Of a DNA stretch of 64,000 bases, positions 1-10,839 are shown piece by piece. The position numbers were made by a program, and so were the translations under genes. Below the pieces are notes generated by a model. The model searched no databases. It saw nothing but the letters and a program-made list of their open reading frames with translations, and was not told where the DNA came from. This stretch comes from Diplonema papillatum. Lineage: Eukaryota; Euglenozoa; Diplonemea; Diplonemida; Diplonemidae. Within the stretch, counting starts at the first letter, position 1; every line of letters begins with the position of its first letter. The stretch covers positions 1 through 64,000 of the forward strand of contig JAPJBO010000397.1 of NCBI GenBank assembly GCA_030068145.1, given 5' to 3'.

Positions 1-19
1 GGGAGCCGATACAGCTCCT

Positions 20-1678
20 TTGAAGAGAGCCAGGTGTCCCCTTGGCCGCATACGGGAGTACGCAGCCGCCAGAGCCAAATGGGAAAGCACAATCGTCTCC
101 CCTGGCCCTTTGCCTTTCCAGCTTGAGGGACAGTGGACGAAAATACGCTCCTTTCGAAGTTTCGTGTTGCAGCGCACGGATGGGAAGTGTGCTCTGCCAC
201 CCGAGCCGCCGTCAGCGAAAATCGGAAGAGGCCTCGCGTTTACCGTCTCAGGACTGTGTCGTGACCTGGCGCATAGCACGCTAACTTCGAGATACCTGAA
301 GAGTGCGAGGAGTCAGCGGGAGCTTCGCGACCCCCTGGGGAAGGAATCGTTCGCTTGGGTGAAGAAAGACGCGCCATCGGGGTTATCGTTTGTAACTGGG
401 GCCGATGGGCGGCTCACTGCGAACTTGGCAGAAGTTGACGCGTTGGTGAGGAGGAGTTGGGATCCAGTGCTCCGCATGTACGCCGAGAAGAGGGAACCCG
501 AGTTTGCCCCTTTCTTCCAGGAGTACAAAGACTTTATCACGCAACACCCATGCAATCTAAATCCGATCACGGCCGAGCGGCTTCGTCAGGTGGCGAAAAA
601 GAAGAGCGTACAGACGTCTTGCGGTGTAGACGGCTGGCGCATGCGTGAAATCGCCGCTCTGCCGAATGCAATCCTGGAAAGCTTTGTCGTGGTGCTCAAC
701 GAGGTAGAGGAAACCGGCTTCTGGCCCGACGGAGTCCTGGACGCAATGGTCACCTTAATTCCTAAAGGAGAAGGGAGTGATCCACTGAAGCTGCGTCCGA
801 TTACTGTCTCGAGCGTGGTGTATCGACTCTGGGCTAGCGTGCGCCTACAGGATGTCATGCTCTGGCAAGAGCTATGGATTCACGGGTCTCAACATGGTTT
901 CCGGCACGGCCACTCCTGCGACGACGTGGTCATGGATATCGCCCTATCGATAGAGGAATCACTGACAAACGGTACACCCCTGTGCGGGGTCGCACTCGAC
1001 TTTGCCAAGTGCTTTGACCGCGTCCCTCAGGCCCTGGTGCTCGACTTGATGGAGGCGCTTGGGCTTCACGAGCGTGTGCTGGCACCCTTACGCCACATAT
1101 ACAAGCACCTGAGGCGTCGCTTCCGGTACCCCTTGGGAGTCGGCGAGATGTTCACTGTCACCAACGGAATTCTCCAGGGCTGCCCGATATCAGTGGTCCT
1201 GATCAACGCGCTCCTCTCTGTTCTCTCGAAGGCCTTGGTCAGCCGAGCTCGGGTGAGTCCGAAGTCGTTCGCCGACGATCTGTACCTGCTGTCGCAACTT
1301 GCGAGGCTACTCCAAGAGGGAATTCGAACCACAGAGGTGTTCGACAGCCTGACAGGCTTTGCCCTCAACGAGGACAAGTCGGTCTCCTTCTCGACGTCCC
1401 CAGAGCCTCCTCGCCTCGTGATCGGTCGCAAAATAATTCGATCGAGCAAAATAGTGAAGGTTTTGGGTGTCCCCCTGGGCACAGAGGGACCCGTTGACAA
1501 CCGCAGGGCCAACGCCACGGTCGAGGCCGCGGCCAGACTTGAGGCGGCGCCGCTCATGCATCGTACGAAGTTCCGCATAATGCAGACGATCGCAGCCTCC
1601 GCGGCTGCACGAATGCAACAGGTGGCTTCGTCACGAACGTCAACTCAACGCTCCGAACGGCACTCTCCGCTTGCGTGA
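20..1678 (+). mobile_element. LINE-type (non-LTR) reverse transcriptase, truncated and frameshifted
   Basis: Open frame of 552 codons encoding a reverse transcriptase that would copy retrotransposon RNA into the chromosome. Visible RT landmarks in order: GVDGWR near residue 200, LIPKG followed by LRPITVSSVVYRLWASV near 246-275, motif A FAKCFDRV near 327 with its catalytic Asp conservatively placed as in non-LTR RTs, motif B GILQGCPIS near 382, and motif C FADD near 417. The fingers and palm are complete, while no endonuclease is visible upstream because the window starts here. The last 25-30 residues look out of frame: from about base 1624 another frame continues with VNSTLRTALSACVIP to a stop near 1710, so a single-base indel near 1600 is likely. 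No poly-A tail or target-site duplication was found. It is the only clear plus-strand protein. Non-LTR class is secure; the clade is not. Confidence 0.93.
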
Positions 1679-1710
1679 TCCCTCGATCTAACCGGGCGAA
1701 GAGCACGAGA

Positions 1711-2510
1711 AGCGCGTACGCTACGAGGGCCAGATAGAACTCTCTCGTCGGCTGGGGGGACTAGAAGACGTTGTGTGCTGCATAAATGTGAAACGGCCTT
1801 CCGGAAGACGATTTGAAGAGGGAACGCACGGAGAGCGAAAAACACTGAAAAGACGCAGGATGGATGGGAGGGGGAAAAACTGGTGCACAGAGTAGAAAGT
1901 CAGTGAGGAGGGGGACGGGTGGGTGGGATCCGGGGAAGGAAGAGACGTGGGGGGCGGGAAAAATAAGGATAGACGAATCAAGAAACGGTGTCGTGTGGCG
2001 TGGGGTGGGTGTAAATGAAGGGAGAGAGGTGGAGAGGGGGGGGGTTGGATGTGGCTTCCGATGATTTTGGTCTCAAAATTAGCTCACGTGCGGAACGTGC
2101 GGAAAACGGTGGTCCAAAAAAGACAGTCTCGCCAGCCGTGCGCACATCTATGCCGGTAGGACAATTCTGATGGCAATGCTGTGTCACTGCCCGCTTCACC
2201 TGGAAGCCATCTGACGAGGCTAGATCTAATGAGCGTCAGAAGGATTCCACCCGAGTCTTTCGGCACCCATGCGTTCCTTCTTTAAGGAACCTCCAGGCAC
2301 CCCTTCGACATCAATTCGAAGTTTACTCAATACAGCACCCTAAAATTTATCCTCTCCGCAAATGGTCGATAGTACCCCAACGAGTACTAATCTTGTACAC
2401 GGGGGTTTTTGTCACGTTGATATCCCTCGGTGCGATATGTCCATCCCTCGCTCGCAATCCCTTGTACTGACGAATACTACTGATATCCCGAAGCTGGAAC
2501 GGGTAAATGA
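1711..2510. other. Spacer, no gene recognised
   Basis: Purine-rich on the plus strand between 1830 and 2060 (long GGGGA-type runs), then mixed composition. Open frames here are short and low in complexity. I see no coding signal, repeat copy or RNA gene. Confidence 0.5.
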
Positions 2511-2534
2511 CAGACCGGGTAAAACCTGGGACAC

Positions 2535-2790
2535 GCGGGGGGGAAATGTTTCTTGGGTTTGAAGAGCGCGTGGTGCTTGCACCGCTGAGGCCAGGTTATT
2601 TAACCGCGGATTTAGTGAAGGATTGTTCAGGAAACGGTCGCGAGCGAAACCCGACCAGGTAACGACCATTTCACTGTCTTCTTCACGAGGTGCTGTCCGA
2701 AGACACCGCCCACGTGAGCACTGTTAAGCGTTGAGTTCTTTTAAGTGCATGAACCACATGGATTAGCATGCACTGCACATTAAGCAGCGG
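2535..2790 (+). repeat. Dispersed repeat B, copy 1
   Basis: About 255 bp repeated at 3853-4110 with high identity (key segments GAAGAGCGCGTGGTGCTTG and CGCCCACGTGAGCACTG). The second copy has about 20 extra bases after TCACTGTCTTCTT. Its last 90 bp occur a third time at 4443-4535. No coding potential. Confidence 0.85.
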
Positions 2791-2798
2791 TTGCCAGA

Positions 2799-2965
2799 TG
2801 GGGGGGGATTGCGCAAGAACGTGCTTGGAATGGGTATGTGCTCAACACCGCACTGGTCCCGTCTGCGCCGTGTTTCGGTCCTTTAAGCCACGGACACATA
2901 AGGCGGCCCATCATCAGCGTGGAACCTGAGTGTCTGCAGACAGGACTGCGGTGAGCCTGGTTTGT
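2799..2965 (+). repeat. Dispersed repeat A, copy 1
   Basis: Begins after a run of G with TGCAAGAACGTGCTTGGAAT-type sequence (here GCGCAAGAACGTGCTTGG) and contains GCCGTGTTTCGGTCCTTTAA. The family recurs at 3672-3780, 18571-18670 (diverged), 21340-21375 (reversed), 28485-28800, 28975-29270 and 41925-42110. A run of G often precedes its 5' edge. Confidence 0.85.
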
Positions 2966-3367
2966 CAGGTGGGGTGCCAGATGGGGGGGGGGGGTGTCTC
3001 AGTCGTCACCTGCGTGGCTGCACCAGTGGCGGTCCTGCAGCCTCCTATGACAGCGGCACCTAGGAGCCGGGCTGAGTATTGAGCACCCCATGGCGCGCAA
3101 AGTCAAAAATTCCGGTATAATACATCCTCCTCCTACTGCGTATACTGGCTCCGTCTGCTGCTTCGTCTTCACCGTCGCGGGTGATGCATAAATCGAAAGT
3201 AGAAAGGCCAGGCAGTGATTCGGTGTGTTTGTCACAATCGTCGTGACGCCTCAGGACACGGCTTCAGAAAAAGGGGGGGCAAGGGTGGGTGGGCAAGCGA
3301 GGGGTGAAGTTACGATGTTTTCGGGATAGCGACGGGGTTATTTAACCTGTAACGAGTGTTTGGTATT

Positions 3368-3570
3368 CGTCGGATATATTAATCTTCTAAGATCTGCGAT
3401 CTTATACGACTAAAAAAAAAAATGCCGAACCGGGTAAAAGCTGGGACACCCAGCCCATTTTGGGGGGTGTCCCAGGTTTTACCCGGTTCGATATGAATCC
3501 AAATACGGTACATCGTATCTCGTCGGAATAGTAGTAATCTTGTAAGAACTTAGATCGTATACGACAAAAA
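3368..3570. repeat. Inverted-repeat hairpin flanked by direct repeats
   Basis: Arms at 3426-3450 and 3466-3490 pair over 25 bases with one mismatch (arm core CGAACCGGGTAAAA, then CTGGGACACC). The hairpin is bracketed by two similar segments, 3368-3422 and 3512-3570, both beginning TCGTCGGA and ending in an A run after TACGAC. A single arm occurs alone at 2512-2535. Likely a short foldback element. Confidence 0.75.
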
Positions 3571-3671
3571 AAAAATGAAAGGGAAAGAAGGGGCTGCTTA
3601 AAGCGAAGAAAGCGTAGCAAGACGCGGAGCACGCACGCGCGCGAGCGAGGAAGGGCGAAGGGGGGGGGGGG

Positions 3672-3780
3672 ATTGCAAGAACGTGCTTGGAATGGGTATG
3701 TGCTCAACACCGCACTGGTCCCGTCTGCGCCGTGTTTCGGTCCTTTAAGCCACGGACACATAAGGCGGACCATCATCAGG
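3672..3780 (+). repeat. Dispersed repeat A, copy 2 (short)
   Basis: Nearly identical to the first 110 bp of the copy at 2799 and preceded by an 11-G run. It ends at ACCATCATCAG, where it joins unrelated sequence. Confidence 0.85.
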
Positions 3781-3852
3781 GCGAAGGGGGGGGAAAATCT
3801 TAGTTTCGTGTTCAGGCGCTACTTGCCTCTAAGTGTTTGATGCTAGACAGGG

Positions 3853-4110
3853 GGGGGGAATGTTTCATGGGTTTGAAGAGCGCGTGGTGCTTGCACCACT
3901 GAGGCCAGGTTATTTAACCGCGGATTTAGTGAAGGATTGTTCAGGAAACGGTCGCGAGCGAAACCCGACCAGGTAACGACCATTTCACTGTCTTCTTTGT
4001 TTTGTGATGCGAACATCACGAGGTGCTGTCCGAAGACACCGCCCACGTGAGCACTGTTAAGCATTGAGTTCTTTTAAGTACATGAACCACACGGATCAAC
4101 ATGCACTGCC
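3853..4110 (+). repeat. Dispersed repeat B, copy 2
   Basis: Second copy of the element at 2535-2790. Its 3' part (4039-4110) together with the fragment at 4443-4535 directly brackets an orphan coding fragment. Confidence 0.85.
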
Positions 4111-4122
4111 TTGAAAGTCAGG

Positions 4123-4443
4123 TTATCGGATGACGTCGTCACCTGCCATTGCGTCGTCAAGGTCGAGCATTTGTGGAGCTAGCGGGGTTTGGCTTTCTTG
4201 CGATTCCAAAGACTGAGTCGGCGAGTACGATGGCGGGCAGGAGTGCCCGTTTTCCACTTTCGAGGGCATTGGTGTGCCCGTGGTCCCCGGTCGTTTCTGA
4301 GAGCTGCTTGCCCTCGGTACCTTCTTCTTCCTTCGATGCACCCCTGAGTCGGGTGTGGTCGCCTTCGTCTTCTTCCGCTTGCGGCCGGCGATCGGGCCTT
4401 CCTTCGGGGTGCCGAGCACCCTCTTCTTCCGCGCTGGTCGTTC
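4123..4443 (-). pseudogene. Orphan C-terminal coding fragment of a basic protein
   Basis: About 105 codons open on the minus strand, ending at a stop at 4123. Composition is that of a real C-terminus: a Lys/Arg-rich stretch (GRKRKKTKATTPDSG, HRRKKK), a Ser/Pro/Gln-rich stretch, and an acidic end (MLDLDDAMAGDD). Codon third positions are GC-rich like the exons elsewhere. The fragment begins and ends exactly at copies of repeat B (left 4039-4110, right 4443-4535), so it has no start codon of its own. I do not recognise the family; the basic clusters could be nuclear-localisation signals. Best explained as a captured or transduced exon, or as the last exon of a gene interrupted by repeat B. Confidence 0.4.
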
Positions 4444-4535
4444 CGCCCACGTGAGCACTGTTAAGCATTGAGTTCTTTTATGTACATGAACCACATGGAT
4501 TAGCATGCACTATGTTAAGAGGCGGTTGCCAGATA
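4443..4535 (+). repeat. Dispersed repeat B, 3' fragment
   Basis: Matches the last 90 bp of copies 1 and 2 (CCCACGTGAGCACTGTTAAG onward). With 4039-4110 it forms a pair of direct repeats around a unique segment of about 330 bp. Confidence 0.85.
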
Positions 4536-4539
4536 CTCC

Positions 4540-5365
4540 CGTAGCACCTATTCACGGGTTTGCAGGGGTAAAAAGGAAGCCCGGGTTGGGGAGGGTGGTG
4601 GGGGGGGGGCGGGGGATCGCTTATTTTGCTGCGGCAGTCTTCGTCCTGGGAACAATTGTCGGTGGTACGAAGGGTGTAGTTGCCCGCATCCAACCGGCAA
4701 TCAGCTCGCATCGGGGAGGTGACGCTACCTACCTGGACGAGGTGCCCTGCCTCTACTATAATCGCCTGTGCTAGCCTGTGACAGACTGCTCATGGACGGT
4801 GAAAGACAGCAGCACAGTTGAGGTTGAAATGCAGAATATCTGTAGCGGTGGCGCAATAGTCACTAGGTGGACTACCTCTTCGAATCGTACCGTGTCGTGC
4901 TTCTGGCGTTTGCACTCACGCAGCAGCTGGCAGTTCGATGCATTTCCAGAAAATAGGGGCAGACTGGCTCAGGGAGGGGGGTTCCGCCTCATGTTCTAGC
5001 CCCGTTTCCGCAAACCTGGCCCGTGGAATGGGTAGGTGGTGATGGTGACTCTCAGAGTAACGAGTGCGAGCAAAGCACGAAGCGGAGGTACCCGCTGTGC
5101 CCGCTGTCTCCCGTTCGAAGAAGAAAACAGGTTTTCCACTCCGGAGGTTCGCTCAGGATAGCTAGAACCAAAACAGGAGTTTCGCAAGTAAGCGAACGGT
5201 TGGGGGCATTGGCATTAGGGAAATCGCTTCCTCTACCTATTCTCGAAAATTAAATGGGCGTGAGCTCGGGGTTTCGTCACCGATCCCCATGGCGTAGAAT
5301 CCTGATTCCGAGCGGGCCACGTTTGGTAAGCACGACTGGCGACGCGGGATGAACCGAGAGCTGAT
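4540..5365. other. Spacer, no gene recognised
   Basis: Contains a 10-G run near 4600 and short open frames without family signals. No gene, RNA or repeat copy identified. Confidence 0.45.
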
Positions 5366-5369
5366 TCGA

Positions 5370-5530
5370 GGTGTCCGATTATGATTGCTCATCAGATCCC
5401 ACAAAGGGTGTCGGTTCATCTTGACAGCAGGACGGTGGCCACAGGAGTCGGCATCCGGTAATGAGTGTGTAACACTTCGTCCCCCGTGGGGAGGCGAGGC
5501 AGCCGGCAAGCCGTCTCGCAACAGAAGCTT
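5370..5530 (+). repeat. Dispersed repeat C (inverted relative to 17190-17340)
   Basis: The segment holding CAGATCCCACAAAGGGTGTC, CAGCAGGACGGTGGCCA and GGCATCCGGTAATGAGTGTG is found in reverse complement at 17190-17340. Only these two copies were noticed. Confidence 0.7.
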
Positions 5531-5892
5531 GGACGATCCCAATAGGTCCAGACGTCTCAACCATAAACCCTAGTGAAGGAGCAATGATTAAGATTTGAAC
5601 GCATCTCCAACTCTTACCACTCATCGGTTTCAGGGACTTTTAACCCTCTTTTCAAAGTTCTTTGCATCTTTCCATCACTGTACTTGTTCGCTATCGGCCT
5701 CCGGGAGATATTTAGCCTTAAACTCAAAAAGTGGTTTCCTGTGGCGTTTTAAACAGATCATGATTACTGGCGGTGCTGAAGCGGGTCCCCCCTGCAGGTG
5801 TGGCTCGCAACGGCATCCCTCCCTCCCAGGGATTTCTGGCTTTTGTGGCGGCCCATTGCGCAGTACGACGTTGCTGCTCGTTGGCGTTTATT

Positions 5893-5945
5893 AGAGAAAG
5901 GGTTCGCTTCAGAATCCGGGGGTTATGAAGTCTCCGGGTGGCCAT
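5893..5945 (+). repeat. GTTCGCTTGA motif, divergent copy
   Basis: GGTTCGCTTCAGAATCCGGG followed by GGTTATGAAGTCTCCGGGTG. A divergent member of the roughly 50-bp family described at 8882. Confidence 0.6.
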
Positions 5946-5949
5946 CGTC

Positions 5950-7590
5950 GAAAGAGTAAATAGGTGTGCATATTCATTTAGTGTGAGCGGCAGTGCATGT
6001 AGGTGTGGGTCGTTGTAGTCTGTCCGCAGGTTTTGTGATGCTTCGATGTCGCGTTCTTCCCGCAAGCAAATTTGTTTGAGGGTTGGCTTGTTCTTCGCTC
6101 GCGAACAGGGAACGTGAGCTGGGGGGTTTAGACTCGTGAGGCAGGTTGGTTGCGCCATACTGATGGAGAGGAAGAGGAGCCCATCAGCAACCAACTCGAG
6201 CACTTTTGCTGTTGCGCCTTGAACAGCAAAAGTGGGTCGCTGTGAGGGTTTTCTGATTTCTTTTGAAAGCTGCTTGCCGTGCGGAATGGCAAGCGCCAGT
6301 TCCTAGCAGACCTCACTTTCAAAAGAGAAATCCGAGACGACGGCTGCTTGTTTCTTGCGAACAAAGGAACTCGATGCCGTGACAGGACGTGCATGTCTAC
6401 ACAATAAGACCGACCGTAGGCTACAGCGTTTCGGGAGGGGGGTTGCTGGTTAGTTCCTGTGTCGTTGTATGTTCGTACTTGACCAACAAGTCCACCCGCA
6501 CGCAAGTCCGTCCTTCGGTCTGAGTTCGTCGTGAACTTTTTTCACTCTTGATCGCATTTTCCTCTGCGTTGGAGTACGTTTGTTTGCACGACTCCCGCAA
6601 TCGTAAGCAGCACAAACTCGAGAGGTCTGCTTTCAACGGCAACACACAAAAGAACAAGGCTGAATCGCAATCAAGACTTTGCCTTTTGTACTCACTCAGA
6701 CTTTGCGGAGAGGGGAAGGGGTGGGGGAGCTGCTTCAAATTTGATGAAGCAGGAGGCTGGCTTTATCGCCTGCGCTATCTGTGTAAGCATCGACTGGGGG
6801 AAGATATATGTTTGGGAGCAGGAACACCGCCCCCGCATGCGTGCTTGATGCTGGCATCAAGTTTTCTTCGAAGAAAAACGAGAAGGAGATAAACTAGAAG
6901 GGAGCGCAAGACTCAGCAAGTAAGGAATGAACCCACGAGGGACCGGCCCTCTGTCTTCTTCTTTTTCTTTTCCACCGCGGCCATCGCTGTGTGCGCACTT
7001 TGTTCTCCGTCTCGGGCTTGATCAGTTGAACCTGATCGCCAAGTTGCCCCGTTCATCAGTGCAAAAGCCTCAGCTTCAGATGCCCGGGACATGTCAGTGC
7101 CAAAAAGAAAGTTGGCAGCGTTGGAACCTGCCACGTAAAGATACAAAACAGGTCCTTCGCACACAACGCCGTGCACAACGACGCCTTTCATTTTTTTGCG
7201 TTCTTTTGAGGTTGGAAAATGCGCGGCGGAATTCGCACCCGAAAGACGGGTGCCGTGCCGGCCTCTTTTCGTCCCCTCTTTCGCCCATCTTCCTTTTTTT
7301 CTTTTCTTTACTAACTGTTCGCGAGCTTGCTCGCTCCTAACGTTTGGACTGTTTCTTGTGTTGCATACCGTATTTTTGAGTAGGACCTGATGAATCACAA
7401 AAAAGACACCCCTGAGCTCTACCTCCCCTTTTTGGACCTTGGTGGTTCAGAGGGGGGGGCTTCTATTTGTTTTCTCTTTTGCGTATATTTGTGGGGTTTT
7501 GGCACAGCACTCGACCATTCGCGGGGTTCGCCGTTGCTATTAAAAACGCGATGAAGTGTCCTCCCTCCTCTAGCTTCCGTCTGGAACTCT
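5950..7590. other. Long spacer, no gene recognised
   Basis: Overlapping open frames on both strands here are short, mutually overlapping and without domain signals. A tract of mixed T and G runs (7440-7500) precedes TTTATTGTGG-type sequence at 7620. I find no supported gene, structural RNA or transposon ends. Confidence 0.4.
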
Positions 7591-8110
7591 GAGTTAGGCA
7601 GACGAGTTCATACCCGTATACCGTTTATTGTGGATTTGAGGTTCAACGAACACCTCGAATACGAAGACGGTCGTTTTTGCGCCAGTTTTTGGCTGCTTTC
7701 CTGCCTTCGCTTTTAACGCGGCTTCGGTGGCACGTTGCCATGCAGGCGGGTTCCTTGCCCCGTCGAGGAGTTGCCTTGACCTTTCGGCTTTTCGCAGTGG
7801 ATACAAAGGTTTCTTCCCGGATGGTTGCTTGGTAATACGCAGTTCGTTTGATTTCCACGCACTTCTGGCTTGATAGAGAAAGGGGCGGGTCGGCTTACTC
7901 GTCAAGAAAGTTGCTGCAACGTTGATTCTTCCGTGGCTGGATGGAATATTCGTTGACCAACCGGGGCTACTATTACTACTTGGTTCACGCACAACTAACT
8001 GCCACCCTTGGAAGCTGGCAACAAGTGCAAGTGCCGCGAGCGGCAGCTGCGCCAGTTTCGGCATACACGGGTGAAGTCCGGCGTCGGAAGCTGGAGTTAA
8101 AGCTGGAGAT

Positions 8111-8137
8111 AAAAAGCGGGTGTCACACCCGCTTTTT
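8111..8137. other. Perfect 12-bp hairpin with three-base loop
   Basis: AAAAAGCGGGTG, loop TCA, CACCCGCTTTTT. The A-rich and T-rich feet make it look like an intrinsic terminator on either strand, but no gene ends nearby, so a foldback remnant is as likely. Confidence 0.6.
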
Positions 8138-8659
8138 CGGGTGTGGATTTACACGCGGTTTAGCGCTATTTGTGGATTAGAAGGTCGGTATTTTAGAAAT
8201 TTGGTTGTAGCACACCTGGTGTGACTGAGACAGACACACCCTCTTCAACTCCAGCTTCTGAGGCTGGACCTCACCGTGGGGTAGCTATCCGCATCTCTAC
8301 TTTTGACGGCAGGGGGGGTCGGGTTTCTCTTTTTTTTTATTTTTCTGCTGCAGAAAGATGCTAAGGCAAATTAATGAGCTGGTCTCTGAGGACGGAACCC
8401 AGCGCGCATGCGCGGCTTCAAGCTCGCCAGACAGTCGATGCAAAAACGGATAAGGTTACCACACAAGCACACTCCCCCCGGTAGCTCCGGTCAGTTGCAA
8501 ACAGAACTAAATAACGCTAGAACCTGAGGGAGAAAGACTGCATGTTTATCTCTCAAGCCCAATACAAATTCCTGCAGCTGAAAAAAAAAGAAGGAAACGC
8601 CCGGACCTTTGCTTCACAAATTGCAAGGCTTTCTAACAGACTTCTTTTGCTGCTTGTTG

Positions 8660-8750
8660 TTTTTTTTTTTTTTTTTTCCTGGTTTTTTATTTTTTTGTTC
8701 GGCGGTTTTTTTTTTTTGTTTTTCCGCCGCTTCCGATTTTTTTTTTTTTT
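8660..8750 (+). repeat. T-rich homopolymer tracts
   Basis: Three T runs of 10 or more separated by short GC-rich words. Similar T runs occur at 16845, 19030 and 27735. Possibly polypyrimidine remnants; no gene attached. Confidence 0.6.
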
Positions 8751-8881
8751 ACAGGAAGCCCGGATTTTTTCCGCTTTGGAAAACTGGGAACCCGGGCTAT
8801 GAAGGTCCCCTGAAAAAGTTGGAGTGCAATGAGCAAGTGCCATGCGGGGCGGAGGCTTGCGTGTGGGGTAAAGACAATTTT

Positions 8882-8932
8882 AGAGTTAAAGTTCGCTTGA
8901 AATTCCGGGGGTTTAGGGTCTCCGTGTGACCG
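8882..8932 (+). repeat. GTTCGCTTGA motif, well-conserved copy
   Basis: AGAGTTAAAGTTCGCTTGAA then ATTCCGGGGGTTTAGGGTCT and CCGTGTGACCGTT. Near-identical copies lie at 29452-29505 and 58350-58402, and diverged copies at 5893, 13853, 14213, 14815, 15413, 16455, 29400, 33083, 45215, 48195 and 62838. Several copies are preceded by TAGCGTT(TATTGTGG) remnants. All noted copies are in the same orientation, antisense to the genes. Confidence 0.8.
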
Positions 8933-9314
8933 TTCATGAATGGGTTCATTAATTTTCTTGCAGGTTAGCGTGGCATCGCCGAGCGAAGGAATGGGCTAAA
9001 CTGGATTTTTTCCGGTTCGGAAACTCGAGAAACCGGGCGATGAACTCCTCCTGATTCAAAAATAGTACGGCGCTCTCTAGCGTTTATTGTGGTTTAGAGG
9101 TTCGGCGTTTTAGGGTCACCGGTTGACCATTGAGGCTGTGAGGCGGGTAGTATGCGGGTAGTAGGTATGGTTATACACTTTAACTACGGCTAGTAAGTGG
9201 TGCGACCGACACCAAGAAGAAATTCGCTTGAATTTAGTCTTGGGCCCTCCACGCTTTCGTTTGCTTGTGCGGAACTCGCCTGTTTTAGCGTTTATTGTGG
9301 TTTAGTTTTAGTAA

Positions 9315-9415
9315 GTTGTAGCACGCTGTCAAGTACTAGTTGTTTAGTTGCAGTACAAGTACTAGTTGTTAAGTTGTAGTGCGCTGTCAAGTACTAGTTG
9401 TTAAGTACCAATAAC
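9315..9415. repeat. Short tandem repeat (CAAGTACTAGTTGTT units)
   Basis: The word CAAGTACTAGTTGTT occurs three times within 100 bp, alternating with GTAGYRCGCTG words that resemble part of hairpin repeat E. Likely slippage within a repeat E remnant. Confidence 0.6.
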
Positions 9416-9628
9416 GCTATGGTTAACACTAGCACTCGCCTGCTTTAGTAGGTTTCATGTAGTACGCTGCCAATTTCCATTTTTCGAGACTGGTGGTCCT
9501 ATGAACATGCAATGTGAATAGCCTCTATTCGAGCCAACCCCACTTTTCTCTACACTCAAAAGTGTATTGTTTTTTTTTTTTGGAGCTGGGGATGTGCAAA
9601 GCTAGCTTTTTTTCCCCTGCCAAAAGGC

Positions 9629-9700
9629 AAAGGGGTGGCAGAGTGAGCGGGCGTCGGCCCTCGGGCCGGTGGGCCCGGGTTCGAACCCCGCCCATCGCAC
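9629..9700 (+). repeat. tRNA-like sequence (SINE head) with Pol III boxes A and B
   Basis: TGGCAGAGTGAG at 9636-9647 fits the internal box A, and GGTTCGAACCC at 9678-9688 is a perfect box B; spacing of about 30 bases is tRNA-like. A four-pair T stem (CGGG/CCCG) is present. The acceptor stem pairs poorly and the anticodon arm folds to CGGCC-CTCG-GGCCG with a four-base loop, so it is not a functional tRNA. It is followed by the 48-bp satellite. Best read as the promoter head of a tRNA-derived SINE. Confidence 0.6.
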
Positions 9701-9929
9701 TTTGTCGGTCGAAGATTGTTTTCGAGGTTTGTTGCGTTTCGGGGTTCAATGTGCCCGAAAACTGCGTTTTTTGCGGAGTTTCTCAGTATCTCGCGGTATT
9801 TGGGTCACCACGGGAAACGGAGTCGGGGGGGGGTCCGGGGGGGTCTCCCCCCGGGTACTGGCGCCGAACTTGCCAACACAGGCTAAACTTGCTACCACAT
9901 GCCGAACTCAGCATCACCAGAACCCGAAC

Positions 9930-10735
9930 TTTGCTTCACCAGAACTTAGCTTCGCCCGAACTCAGCTGCGCCCGAACTTTGGTTCACTGGAACTTAGCTT
10001 CGCCCGAACTCAGCTGCGCCCGAACTTTGGTTCACTGGAACTTAGCTTCGCCCGAACTCAGCTGCGCCCGAACTTTGGTTCACTGGAACTTAGCTTCGCC
10101 CGAACTCAGCTGCGCCCGAACTTTGGTTCACTGGAACTTAGCTTCGCCCGAACTCAGCTGCGCCCGAACTTTGGTTCACTGGAACTTAGCTTCGCCCGAA
10201 CTCAGCTGCGCCCGAACTTTGGTTCACTGGAACTTAGCTTCGCCCGAACTCAGCTGCGCCCGAACTTTGGTTCACTGGAACTTAGCTTCGCCCGAACTCA
10301 GCTGCGCCCGAACTTTGGTTCACTGGAACTTAGCTTCGCCCGAACTCAGCTGCGCCCGAACTTTGGTTCACTGGAACTTAGCTTCGCCCGAACTCAGCTG
10401 CGCCCGAACTTTGGTTCACTGGAACTTAGCTTCGCCCGAACTCAGCTGCGCCCGAACTTTGGTTCACTGGAACTTAGCTTCGCCCGAACTCAGCTGCGCC
10501 CGAACTTTGGTTCACTGGAACTTAGCTTCGCCCGAACTCAGCTGCGCCCGAACTTTGGTTCACTGGAACTTAGCTTCGCCCGAACTCAGCTGCGCCCGAA
10601 CTTTGGTTCACTGGAACTTAGCTTCGCCCGAACTCAGCTGCGCCCGAACTTTGGTTCACTGGAACTTAGCTTCGCCCGAAATCAGTTGCGCCCGAACTTT
10701 AGTTCACCAGAAATTTGCATCACCCAAACTTAGCA
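9930..10735 (+). repeat. 48-bp satellite built from three 16-bp monomers
   Basis: About 15.5 near-perfect copies of a 48-bp unit made of the related monomers CTTAGCTTCGCCCGAA, CTCAGCTGCGCCCGAA and CTTTGGTTCACTGGAA. Flanks at 9880-9930 and 10700-10780 carry more divergent monomers, so the array grew from 16-bp units. Because 48 is a multiple of three, two plus frames stay open, giving 16-residue repeats such as LSFARTQLRPNFGSLE. The third plus frame and all minus frames contain stops. I consider the open frames a by-product and not a protein. Confidence 0.95.
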
Positions 10736-10839
10736 TCGCCCGAACATAGCTGCGCCCGAACTTTACTGTTTCCCGAACTTTAACAGCTGCCTCCAGTCTC
10801 GCCCCGCGCCAGCCTTTAGCCGAGCGCACGTACTCTTGG

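Noticed and set aside
9514-10749. Two long plus-strand open frames over the 48-bp array (411 and 354 codons)
   Set aside because: Both frames are open only because the satellite unit is a multiple of three and stop-free in those frames; flanking sequence shows no coding signal.
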